The notes beneath the pieces are model-generated. The model was given only the letters and a program-made list of their open reading frames with translations, had not been told where the DNA came from and ran no database searches. The position numbers and the translations under genes were made by a program. DNA of 64,000 nt from Globomyces pollinis-pini (Eukaryota; Chytridiomycota; Chytridiomycetes; Rhizophydiales; Globomycetaceae): the NCBI GenBank assembly GCA_025399215.1, contig MU621105.1, positions 1,112 to 65,111 of the forward strand, given 5' to 3'. Positions 49,012 to 59,243 of the stretch are shown here, piece by piece. The stretch's first letter is position 1. Each line of letters starts with the position of its first letter.

Positions 49012-50191
49012 ATGAATTTGATTCAATTAATTCTACTGTTTTTCGCTTTCCTAATCCATGCAAAAAATACTCTAAACGATGATGATAAAAATGATTTTAT
49101 ACCAACAAATGAATTCAAACCTGTTTTACCAGGTCAGAAAATACCAAAAGGATTACATGTTAGAATGAATTTTGAAACTGGTGTCATTGAAGCAAAGATT
49201 TTAGATTCAAATACTGATCAATCAAATGATTTAGCAATCAAAATTGATGATTCTAATACTCAAACTGTTACTCATGATAATATCATGAAATCTGATGGAA
49301 ATATTAAAAACACAGAGGTTAAAGAAAAGGATTTGTCTAATGAATTCAACCCTAAAGAGTTGGTGGATTCCATTGAATCTGATTCAAACAACCAAAAAGA
49401 AAGTTCGAATGAACCTATCAAAATCCATAAACCTGAATCATCAAAACTACAAGGATTAACCATTGTTGAAAAAGATTCATTAAAGAGTTTACTAGAACAA
49501 ATCAATTCCAAAGAAGAAATGAAAGCAATTGATATATTACAAAATTTACAAGATGCTGCTTATCAAGGTAATTAGTCGGATCTACTAACCATCAGTTGAT
49601 GTTGGCATTGGAATGGCTCAAGAACTGGAAGACATGAAGTTTTTAGTTCAATTGTTAAAAACCAGTTCGCTGAACATCAAAGCATCTATAGCGTCTCTCT
49701 TTGGGACTATAGTTTCGGTAAAGATATAAAAGTCAATTAACGTATAGAACAATCCAGATGCTGCTGAAAATATCTATCAAATTCCTGGATTTGTAAATGA
49801 TATATGGAGAGAGTTTCTGTCATTGCAAGATATCCGTTTTAGTGGTGCAAATGCAGAGAGTTTAGATAGAACCCGGTCAAAGTTGTTTTTTGCTATAGCT
49901 TCCCTCACCAGATCCCATACTGATTCACGTTCTAAATTCCTGACACCTGATATTTTGATTGAATTACGAAATATTTTCAATATGGAACAAAATTCAAAGA
50001 TCAAAAAGCAAATGATGAACTATTTGATTGATGTCAAAGAATCTATTCCAACAGATTTCATTCTCCCATTTGATGAACCTGATTCCTTGAACTCACGAGA
50101 TTCTTTACCATTAGATGATCTGTCTGGCTTGTTAGAAGATTTGATAGATTATCATGATATGTGTAGCAATTGCAATGACAAAGAGCTGTAA
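49012..50191 (+). CDS. SIL1: SIL1, nucleotide exchange factor for the ER Hsp70 BiP
   Basis: 373 residues after removal of introns of 28 and 30 nt. Signal peptide ([17 protein letters not shown]), then [20 protein letters not shown] and [15 protein letters not shown], the conserved SIL1 entry segment, a variable acidic linker, and an armadillo-like fold ([34 protein letters not shown]). The family promotes ADP release from BiP/Kar2. The very end is NDKEL, which resembles an ER-retrieval signal (KDEL/HDEL type) and fits an ER-lumenal protein. Confidence 0.88.
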
Positions 50192-50386
50192 TTGATTTGA
50201 AAACTCCTTTGTATGAAAATAAAAAATATTGAAATAATACACGGTAAACAATTCAATTGTACAAATTCCAATGAATATTGTTCAAGTTCGTACAGTGAAT
50301 ATACATACCCAGAAACATGACACTTTCCAGTATCAAAGTGTTTGAGCTTGTGCCACCACGACCCAATTGCACTTACCTTCACTTCA

Positions 50387-51355
50387 ATGATTATTGGATC
50401 CGCACCTTCATTGCTTGTTGGTTCAGGAATTAGTTTTGCTCAAAACCAAATCCCACCTCCAATGCCTGCTCAGTGGCCCGGTGCATCATTCAGTCAAGAA
50501 CAATTGAATGACCCTTTGGTAGCCAATGCACTAGAGTACGTACAGTCTGTAGTGCCTGCTGCATTGTTGGCAATTCCTCAATCCACTGCTGCTTCTCCTT
50601 CTTATGAAGTCCCAAGGTATAACGCTGATGCAGGGGCAAATTGCTACTGGCCTACAACTGCTTGTTCAACTCCAAACTCCCTTCCAGCAGACATCATCTC
50701 TTGCCCCGGTGCAAATGATTGGGGTTTAACTTATGATGATGGCCCAAGTAGGGATGGGTCTGGCAATGATACTCCTGGACTCTTAACAGCACTAGGAAAA
50801 GCCAATGCAAAAGCAACTTTCTTTATGGTCGGAGCAAGAGCAAATCAATTTCCTGATGTAGTAGAGTCGGTCAAGAACAATGGACATCAAGTTGGATCTC
50901 ACTCATGGACTCACACTCGAATGACATTACTTACAAATGCACAGATTGTAGCAGAAATTAAATATACTGAAGCAATTATCTATAAGGCAGCTGGAGTAGT
51001 ACCTCGTTTCTTCAGACCACCTTAGTATATCTATCTTGCTTAATTATTTAGTGGTGACATTGACAATCGTGTCCGAGCCATTTTGAATGCATTAGGCTAT
51101 ACTGTAGTTTTATGGACCACTGATCCAAATCCACAAAGAAACTCATTTGATACTAGTGGAGATGTTCCAAGAACCGTTAGGACTGTTCAAAGTTGGTTTG
51201 TTGCTCAACCAGGATTTATCTCTTTGCAACATGATGTTAATGCCAATACCTGCTCTGCTGCCATTCAAATCCTTGAATCAATCCCTTCTGTTCCCAATTT
51301 CCCACTCAATATTAAACCTGTTGGATCTTGCGCAGGTGGTGCTTGGTATCAGTAA
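50387..51355 (+). CDS. Chitin deacetylase 4 (carbohydrate esterase family 4), secreted form
   Basis: 313 residues with a single 27-nt intron in RPPY-GD. Complete CE4 motifs: LTYDDGPS, SHSWTHTRM, RPPYGDIDNRVR, LWTTDPN, ISLQHD. The protein stops right after SCAGGAWYQ and lacks the GPI-type tail of the other three copies, so it is likely released. The start at 50387 (MIIGSAPSLLVGSGISFAQ) is a possible short signal; a 5' exon is possible. The gene begins 195 bp after SIL1 on the same strand. Confidence 0.9.
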
Positions 51356-51766
51356 CTCAATAAAGTAGTTATCCTGTTCTTTTCTTTTATGCTTAGTTGT
51401 TTTTTATAGGCAATCAGATTTTACATGGTTTGATGAACGCCATTTTCCCATAGTCTTCGAGAGATCTCGTATGTCTACTGTAAATTCCAAGATAATATTC
51501 ATGATTGAATATGCTGGACTGGACCAATACTATCTCAGTAGCCCAGTCAGGTAGATATATCCAATACAAATTGGAAAAATCTACCAGAAACAATATCTCA
51601 CTTCAACAAAGAATTTCAACGACTTAACAATGTACTACGCGAATTGATCTAATTATTCTGTGTAATAAAGAATTTTTAGACATGGAAATTATAAAACAAT
51701 AATATTAAATAATAAATGAACATCATTCAATCAAAAAAGTTTATAAATCGTCTAAAAATAATACGA
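51356..51766. other. Intergenic between chitin deacetylase 4 and mucin-like gene (convergent 3' ends)
   Basis: 411 bp of AT-rich sequence between two convergent genes; no feature identified. Confidence 0.35.
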
Positions 51767-53585
51767 CTAGAGTAACATAAATGCCATCACAACTGAGACA
51801 AAGCAAGACAACAGCATTGGGTCATTCTTGAAGCTTCCGGAGAAGACTTTAGTTGGAGTTGGACTCTTTGTGGTGGTGGTGGTGGTAGTGACAACCACTT
51901 CCGTGGTGGTTTCTTCTTCAGTAGTTTCCTCCTCGACTGTTTCCTCAGTGGTACCNNNNNNNNNNNNNNNNNNNNNNNNNNNNNNNNNNNNNNNNNNNNN
52001 NNNNNNNNNNNNNNNNNNNNNNNNNNNNNNNNNNNNNNNNNNNNNNNNNNNNNNNNNNNNNNNNNNNNNNNNNNNNNNNNNNNNNNNNNNNNNNNNNNNN
52101 NNNNNNNNNNNNNNNNNNNNNNNNNNNNNNNNNNNNNNNNNNNNNNNNNNNNNNNNNNNNNNNNNNNNNNNNNNNNNNNNNNNNNNNNNNNNNNNNNNNN
52201 NNNNNNNNNNNNNNNNNNNNNNNNNNNNNNNNNNNNNNNNNNNNNNNNNNNNNNNNNNNNNNNNNNNNNNNNNNNNNNNNNNNNNNNNNNNNNNNNNNNN
52301 NNNNNNNNNNNNNNNNNNNNNNNNNNNNNNNNNNNNNNNNNNNNNNNNNNNNNNNNNNNNNNNNNNNNNNNNNNNNNNNNNNNNNNNNNNNNNNNNNNNN
52401 NNNNNNNNNNNNNNNNNNNNNNNNNNNNNNNNNNNNNNNNNNNNNNNNNNNNNNNNNNNNNNNNNNNNNNNNNNNNNNNNNNNNNNNNNNNNNNNNNNNN
52501 NNNNNNNNNNNNNNNNNNNNNNNNNNNNNNNNNNNNNNNNNNNNNNNNNNNNNNNNNNNNNNNNNNNNNNNNNNNNNNNNNNNNNNNNNNNNNNNNNNNN
52601 NNNNNNNNNNNNNNNNNNNNNNNNNNNNNNNNNNNNNNNNNNNNNNNNNNTCGGTAGTAGTATCATCAGTGGTAGTGTCGGTAGTAGTATCATCAGTAGT
52701 AGTGTCAGTGGTAGTATCAGTGGTAGTATCATCAGTAGTATCAGTGGTAGTATCAGTGGTAGTATCAGTGGTAGTATCAGTGGTAGTATCAGTGGTGTCA
52801 GTGGTAGTATCAGTGGTAGTATCAGTACTGTCAGAAGTAGTGTCAGTGGTAGTATCAGTAGTGTCAGAAGTAGTGTCAGTGGTAGTATCAGTAGTGTCAG
52901 AGGTAGTGTCGGTGGTAGTATCAGTACTATCGGAAGTAGTGTCGGTGGTAGTATCAGTACTATCGGAAGTAGTGTCGGTGGTAGTATCAGTACTATCGGA
53001 AGTAGTGTCGGTGGTAGTATCAGTGGTAGTGTCCGACGTAGTATCAGTGGTAGTGTCAGAGGTAGTATCAGTGGTAGTGTCCGACGTAGTATCAGTGGTA
53101 GTGTCAGAGGTAGTATCAGTGGTAGTGTCTGAGGTAGTATCAGAAGTAGTTTCAGTACTAGTAGTGTCAGTACTAGTAGTGTCAGTGGTAGTGTCCGAAG
53201 TAGTATCAGTACTAGTAGTGTCAGTGGTAGTGTCCGAAGTAGTATCAGTACTAGTAGTGTCAGTGGTAGTGTCCGAAGTAGTATCAGAACTAGTAGTGTC
53301 AGTGGTAGTAGTGTCAGTGGTAGTGTCCGAAGTAGTATCAGTACTAGTAGTGTCAGTACTAGTAGTGTCAGTGGTAGTAGTGTCAGTGGTAGTAGTGTCA
53401 GTGGTAGTGTCCGAAGTAGTATCAGTGGTAGTATCAGTCGTGTCTTGTCTTACATATAGAGCATGATTAGACACCTTTTCATTGCTTCGTTTATATACAT
53501 CTTTGCAGTTAGCTTCCTTGCAGGAATTGTCTGCATTGATTCCCAAGATCAAGATAGCTGCAAGCGCAGAATTGAGAAGTTTCAT
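51767..53585 (-). CDS. GPI-anchored mucin-like Thr/Asp-repeat protein, interrupted by assembly gap
   Basis: Start at 53585 with signal peptide MKLLNSALAAILILGINA, Cys-containing neck CKEANCKDVYKR and RQD site, then more than 200 residues of Thr/Asp/Ser units (TDTTSDTT, TDTTTDTTSDST). A gap of 695 N (51956-52650) follows. The other side of the gap encodes Glu/Thr/Val-rich ETTEEETTTEVVV, a TTTTTTTKSPTP linker and a hydrophobic tail (LLSCFVSVVMAFMLL) that fits GPI attachment. The two sides are in different frames with the gap length as given, so the gap size is probably not exact. Probably a heavily O-glycosylated wall or coat protein; paralogue of the gene at 1-360. Confidence 0.85.
51956..52650. 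other. Assembly gap (695 N) inside repeats
   Basis: Run of 695 undetermined bases within the repeat part of the mucin-like gene. 695 is not a multiple of three, and the reading frame differs on the two sides, so the length is likely an estimate made by scaffolding. Confidence 0.98.
52651..53440 (-). repeat. Tandem coding repeats of Thr/Asp/Ser codons
   Basis: Imperfect tandem repeats of 12-27 bp built on GTAGT(A/G)TCAGTG as read on the plus strand, in frame with the mucin-like gene on the minus strand. A higher-order unit of about 45 bp occurs four times around 52830-53010. Similar but more degenerate repeats fill 1-220 in the paralogue. Confidence 0.9.
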
Positions 53586-54250
53586 TTTGGTGAATTTTTC
53601 ACAAAATGTTTGTGATTATAAACTTTTTCGCGTTTTTTGGCCCGGGAGTTAATAATCAAATGATGCAATATCGTCAAACTTCAGTGGGTGAAAATTGTAA
53701 CAAAAATCATCCAAAAAGATTAGCATTGGTTGTCTGCTTTTATACGATATGCATTCATTATTCGTCAACAATACGAGTTGATTGTAGCGTAAACAAAATC
53801 ATATAATAGCGTACAATGTAAATATTCGCGTATGTTATTCAATTTGAAACATTCATTATTTAATCAGATTATACACATATCTAGACTTAGTTAGTAACGT
53901 ATGGGTTTATACTAAGTAATTGAAGAATTCATTCCAAATGATTTCCACTTTAATTTATTTTTATGGTCGTACGCTTTAACGACACGAACTTATACACTCA
54001 TTAAGTAGTTAAAACAACACTTTAATATGTACTCTCCATACATTTAAACAAACGCGCGTTAAATTTACCCGCCACACCTCTCAATTCATTCTTTGTAATG
54101 TTTCTTTATTCAACCATTAATGAATTGATCCTCCCTACCTTCATTTTTCCAACCATCGTTTTTCCTGCTCTCATTTTTCCATTTTAAGTTCAAGCCACTT
54201 TTTGGTATAAAAATAAAAATGATGGTTAAAAGTTCAACAAAATTTTCCAA
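53586..54250. promoter_or_regulatory. Divergent intergenic region; duplicated promoter of the mucin-like gene
   Basis: 53586-53645 is nearly identical to 361-419, upstream of the other mucin-like gene. It probably holds the 5' leader and core promoter, or is retained from duplication. The rest separates the mucin-like gene from the thioredoxin gene. No other element recognised. Confidence 0.5.
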
Positions 54251-54565
54251 ATGGTACAAATTGTAGAAACTCCAGAACAGTTTTCCGACATTATTTCCTC
54301 CAATGCACTTGTGATTGTTGATTTCCATGCTACCTGGTGTGGACCATGTAAAATGATTGCTCCAAAGTATGAAAAATTCTCTCAAACTTATACTAATATG
54401 ACTTTTATTAAAGTTGATGTTGATGAAGTACCTGAAGTTGCTCAAACTAATGAAATTCGTGCTATGCCTACTTTTTTGATCTTTAAAGATGGTTCTATGG
54501 TTGAAGAAATTGTTGGAGCTGATCCTGTTAAAATTGAAACTGCTATCAAGAAATTTGCTTTATAA
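54251..54565 (+). CDS. Thioredoxin
   Basis: 104 residues, intronless. Standard cytosolic thioredoxin: active-site WCGPC at residues 29-33, DFHATWCGPCKM context, DVDEVPEVAQ, cis-Pro in AMPTF, and KDGSMVEEIVGA near the end. Reduces disulfides with electrons from thioredoxin reductase. No signal or transit peptide. Confidence 0.95.
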   Translation: MVQIVETPEQFSDIISSNALVIVDFHATWCGPCKMIAPKYEKFSQTYTNMTFIKVDVDEVPEVAQTNEIRAMPTFLIFKDGSMVEEIVGADPVKIETAIKKFAL

Positions 54566-54769
54566 AATTGAATTAAATTTGTATTATTAAAGTATTCATT
54601 TTGATTTTTCCTGTTGAGTGTTGAATTGCTTGATTATAACAAGAATGTATTTAAAAGTCTTGAATGGGTTGAGCAGATGGGATCACTGAATTGGTTGCAT
54701 AGATTGGATCATTGAATTGTATCCTGGTTTATAAATCTGTTGGAATTTGTCCGATTTTTCTAAATATTT

Positions 54770-56070
54770 ATGGATTTTACAACATTAAAGAGGAAAGAAT
54801 TACAGTATTATACATCAAATATATAATTGTATTAGGTTAGTATTGTAGACTAATCATTAGGTATCCAATCCATCATTAACGTAAAGGGCGTTGTGTAAAT
54901 CAAATAACATCAAAGCTGCTGGAAAGGTATCATTATATTGATATATTAACCAAAAAGAATGTAGAATTAATTGAAAGATTAACGGAACATTTCGCTAATC
55001 AATCGTTAAATGATACTGAACCAACTACACTGGAAGAAACTAAAGTTGAACCTACTCAAGAAGTGTCCAATGAAAATGTTGAATCTGATCAATTAAATGA
55101 ACCTCAGGATGATATTAAAAATGCTAAAGATGAACAGAATACTCAGGAAGCAAGTCCTGAAAAAATTGAAATCGTAACCACTACCGATTCTACCACTAAA
55201 TCTATTCCTAAAACACAGGAAACGAAGGATTCAGCTGTGATCACTGCTGTCAATCAGACAGTCAATGAAGAATTAAATTTGTACCCAACACTTTCAAAAG
55301 AAGATGAAGATAATCAATTGGATCAAATCGCATCCGAAGTGGGAGATGTGGCAGTAGCTGCTGAGCTGGATAACTTGCCCTCAAACGGAAATGGTGTTGC
55401 TGAAAAACTTGAATTCTTTGAACAACTAAACAAACCTGATTTAACAAAAGGTATTATCCATTCATACCTAACTAGTAGTTACTCATTTTAGTAAAGTTCA
55501 GATGAAAACTTTACCAAAACATGGGAAAATGATGTAATTTATCTATTCCCAGCTTATTGTATAGAGATGCTAAAGGAGAAGTTGATCATGCTCCACGAAC
55601 TCCTCGTACTAAGAGAAAGAATGACGGTCTTGGAAAAGTTTTGGAAAGGTACTTTATATTATCTCAACATGACAAAATATAGTACTCCAAAGGCACCAGT
55701 GGAATCATGCAAAAAACCGCGATTGATTTCAGAGCCAGTGTCCAGACCACCAACTGGAATATTTAGTAAAACCCCCAAAGTTATCAAGGCACGGTCTACC
55801 TTTCAACCCATTGCAACTTCAACCCCAATCAAGCAAGGTCCATGTCCACTTCCTGAAGACAACCCTATCAAGGTATGTATTCAACCATTTTATATATAGG
55901 AATTTTCATTTCGTCATGCTCCACCAGCTGGGACTATTGTCAAACAACCTTTTGATTTACAAGCGTCATTAAAGAAACCAATCACCTGGAAGCCGCATAA
56001 AGGTATTTATCCTTCTATTCGAATTACAATAGGGCCTCTGAAACCATTTGCTATGAAAGAGACACAATAA
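54770..56070 (+). CDS. NuSAP-like microtubule and chromatin binding spindle protein
   Basis: An N-terminal SAP motif is rebuilt when an 82-nt block (54805-54886) and a 31-nt intron are removed: MDFTTLKRKELQ joined to ALCKSNNIKAAGKNVELIER. A long acidic linker follows (STKSIPKTQETK). The C-terminal half is Pro- and Lys-rich (PRTPRTKRKNDGLGK, RPPTGIFSKTPKVIKA, STPIKQGPCP) and ends with FDLQASLKKPITWKPHKGPL, which matches the conserved microtubule-binding FDLKASLSRPLNYEPHKG block of animal NuSAP1. In animals NuSAP bundles microtubules around chromosomes. Exon junctions around 55450-55600 are uncertain. The 82-nt block consists of three complete introns in a row. Confidence 0.65.
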
Positions 56071-56099
56071 AAGAGTCAACGAAATTTTAATTACTGTGT

Positions 56100-56440
56100 G
56101 TTGAATTACAATGTACATTTATTATTGACAATCATTACAATTTACATCTATTACTGACTATGTACATATATCTTTTTGACAGTATTGACCTTGCATATAG
56201 TATCACACGTACATCTATTTTTGATAATGTTCATATATTTTACATGTGCATATTTTTTTGACAATTCTATTAACATTGCATATATTATTATGGCACGTAC
56301 ATTTATTATTGACAATGTACATCTACCATTAACAATGCATATATTATGACACGTACATCTCTATTGATAATGTCTATATATTTTACATGTACATCTATTA
56401 TGACAATGTACATCTATTAATGAATGTATTAGAATGGTTG
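56100..56440. repeat. Degenerate AT-rich repeat array
   Basis: About ten imperfect copies of a motif like TACATCTATTATTGACAATG with inserted ATATATTTTACATG, spread over roughly 340 bp between NuSAP-like and NUFIP1-like 3' ends. No coding frame. Could be a decayed minisatellite; it separates two convergent genes. Confidence 0.6.
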
Positions 56441-56494
56441 TCAGTATATTTCATGTTTATTAAACTAATGGTAATATTACAATTAAATATGTCT

Positions 56495-57473
56495 TTAAAC
56501 TTGTTGTAAAAAATGATTTTCCATAATAAATCGGATAGATTGAAGGATAAAAGAACGATCACGATTAATATCAGTTTGAATCAACTAGAAAATTAGTAAG
56601 AGATGAATACTTTTCTGAATAGTGAATTTTGAGCTTCCAAGTTTCCATTTGGAGTTTGTTTTGGTGGATGAAAGAATGGACAAACCAAACCTTTTTTACA
56701 TTTTCCTTTTAAATAGAATTTACAAACTTTAGGATTTTTTTGATCCGAGTCTAATTTAATTTTTTTTGTATTTAAATTGTCTTGATCTAAATTTCTCTTT
56801 AAATTCTTTTCTTCAAGTTTCTATTATTAAACAAAGAATAAAATACTTTTTCAATATTTTGTTTGTTTGGGAATTTAGTCTTTCGTTCTTGTATCCATTT
56901 TTCAATATCTTCAGGACTTTCTAATTTAATTAATGGATTTCTAAATTTCAAAAATTAAATTTTTATACCATACCCCATAAAAACTCCATCAGGACCTTCT
57001 TTTACAATTTTTGTATTTTGTTTTTTATTTGATGAATTTTGATTTTTTGAATGTTTTTGATATTTTTGATTTGGTTTTACATGAGTTGATGTTGTTTGAC
57101 CATATGCAGCATGATGAGCTTCAATTGATGGAGGATAAAAGTTTTGAGGATAATAATAAGGTTGTTGGTAAGGATTGTATTGGTACAATGGAACATTTGG
57201 ATTATTTTGAGAGTATTCTGGTATCTGATGAGGGTATTGTGGTGTTTGATATTGATTATTTTGAGAGTATTCTGGTATCTGATGAGGGTGTTGTGGTATC
57301 TGATGAGAGTATTGTGGTATTTGATATTGATTATTTATAGGTTGTTTTTGATATTGATTATTTATAGGATAATGAATTGGATTACTTTGATATTGATTTT
57401 TCTTAACATTTTTTGATTGTTTATTATCAGGAGGAGGGGGAGGTTTGTATTTTAAATTGTAATTGAAAGACAT
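56495..57473 (-). CDS. NUFIP1-like RNA-binding protein with CCCH finger
   Basis: Start at 57473 (MSFNYNLKYKPPPPPD), followed by a Gln/Asn/Tyr/Pro-rich tract with several copies of QIPEYSQNNQYQ and related units. Then KEGPDGVFMGYGIKI leads over an intron to RNPLIKLESPEDIEKWIQER and KTKFPNKQNIEK, the conserved NUFIP1 domain that binds SNU13 in box C/D snoRNP assembly. A C-x7-C-x5-C-x3-H finger (CKFYLKGKCKKGLVCPFFH) follows, and the gene ends at 56495. The combination suggests a role in RNP biogenesis. The Tyr/Gln repeats could drive low-affinity self-association. Confidence 0.7.
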
Positions 57474-57722
57474 TCAAAACTAAAGAATTTTTTTTTCTTT
57501 TTTAATCTGATTAACCTGAGTCTTTCAACCTGGTAAATGATGATTTTTATTAGCCAATGTTGAATAATTTAATGATATCAATTGAAAATCTGAGATAAAC
57601 CAAATGATGTCATAAATAATGGTTGTGGCCTGTTTTTTTAATTGGCCCTACTCTTACTGCTTAATTTTGATGATTAATTCATACTGATGGTTTTTATTTT
57701 TAATTCATATTTACTGATGGTT

Positions 57723-58026
57723 TTAATCTGTTTCAATATCATCCTTTTTACTTTCAATTTCATTCCCTTGTATTAAAACATCCAACAAAAAATTCTTTTC
57801 CAACTAAAACTATTAATATCTCTTAGAATAAATTATCATCAAATGGAACAATTGTAATGATAAAGAAAATTACCTTTAAAGAATGAATTTTAGATTTTAA
57901 TTCACTTGCAATCTTTTTCAATCTAATATTAAAATGAAATATTAAAGTTTACCGTTGTTTTTCTTTATGTAATCTTTCTTGTTTACTTTTCTCTACTTTA
58001 TATAGAGTTCTTTTAGATTGTACCAT
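57723..58026 (-). CDS. Small basic coiled-coil protein, 67 aa
   Basis: Too short for most ORF callers because of introns of 30 and 70 nt. Spliced, the frame gives exactly 67 codons: MVQSKRTLYKVEKSKQERL, KKIASELKSKIHSLK, LEKNFLLDVLIQGNEI and an acidic end. The pattern of a helix followed by EKNFLLDVL resembles the INO80E/TFPT-type helix that ends in KSFLLDRLL, but the match is short. Could be an INO80 subunit or unrelated. Confidence 0.5.
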
Positions 58027-58170
58027 AATTATAACAATCACGTAACTATCAATACACTTGGTTATAACAAGATTCAATACTGTCACTCTTCTTGTATATA
58101 ACAACTTTTTACGGTGATTCGTTTGTCTTTTCTAAAATAATTTTTCTATTTTTTCTTCCTTCATTTGAAA

Positions 58171-58969
58171 ATGTTACGTCTTGGAATCAATGCTCAACGT
58201 CAAGTAAGAATTTATTCATCTACTATGGATTCTTGTTCTTTTACCCTTAATTTTAATACCAGTTGGTTAATTGTATTCTAGTTCGTACGTGGAATGGCTA
58301 CTGCAAATAAAGCTGTCGATGTATTCAATTCTATCTAATTATATTAGATTCCTGTGAAACTTCACGGTATCGAAGGTCGTTATGCTACCGCTTTATTCGC
58401 TGCTGCTTCAAGACAACAAGTCTTACCAAAAGTTGAAGAAGAATTAAAATCTATTAAACAACTTTTAGACCAAGATGCTGGTGTTAAAAACTTTTTGGAA
58501 ACTCCTACTGTCGATCGTCAAAAGAAAATGAAGGGTTTGGATATCATTCTTGGAAAGAACAAAAACCCAATCACTTTGAACTTTTTCAACGTTTTAGCAG
58601 AAAATGGTCGTTTAGATCAAACTGTAAAGATCATTGATGCTTATAACACTTTGATGACTGCTTTCCGAGCTGAAGTCAGTGTAACTGTTACCTCTGCCCA
58701 GGTATGCTATACATCTATTTTAATGAATACAATAGCCTTTGGACAGTCGTACTTTAGCAAAGGTTAAAGATGTTCTTGCCAAGAACAAATTAGCTGGTGC
58801 AAATGGAAAGATGATTATTGCAAACAAGGTAAGAATGTTCACTAATGTTATCTAGGTTGATACTGCTATTCTTGGAGGACTTGTCATTGAAATTGGCGAC
58901 AATACCATTGATTTATCCGTCTCTTCAAAACTCAACAAACTCAACACACTTTTAACCACTGCTGTTTAA
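58171..58969 (+). CDS. ATP5PO: ATP synthase subunit OSCP (delta), mitochondrial
   Basis: 210 residues after removing introns of 78, 27, 34 and 27 nt; length is divisible by three. N-terminal presequence (MLRLGINAQRQFVRGMA), then PVKLHGIEGRYATALFAAAS, VKNFLETPTVDRQKKMKGL, NFFNVLAENGRLDQTVKI and EVSVTVTSAQPLDSRTLAKV, and the C-terminal ILGGLVIEIGDNTIDLSVSS. OSCP links the F1 head to the peripheral stalk. The 34-nt intron at SAQ-PLD is placed by homology, since another acceptor 11 bases downstream would shift the frame. Confidence 0.95.
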
Positions 58970-59243
58970 ATGAACACGAATAAAGAAAGGAGAATCACTT
59001 AGTTTTTTTTTATTGTTTACCTTGTCACTCTGGCATTTTGAATCTTTTTTTTTGGTTACTAATAGCAACTTACTATCACGGTCAAGTTGGTATCTTGAGT
59101 TGGACACGATCATCTTCGTTAAATTTCATTGAACTCTGTCGAAAGAATTTTTGATTTGACAGTTTATAAAGTTTTTGATAAAAATGACGAAATTGAATCT
59201 TCCAACCATTCAGTATGAAAGCAAAGAAACCTAACAAAGTAGA

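Noticed and set aside
52669..53466. Plus-strand Val/Ser-rich ORFs of the second mucin gene
   Set aside because: Antisense frames of codon repeats; open only because repeats lack stops in several frames.
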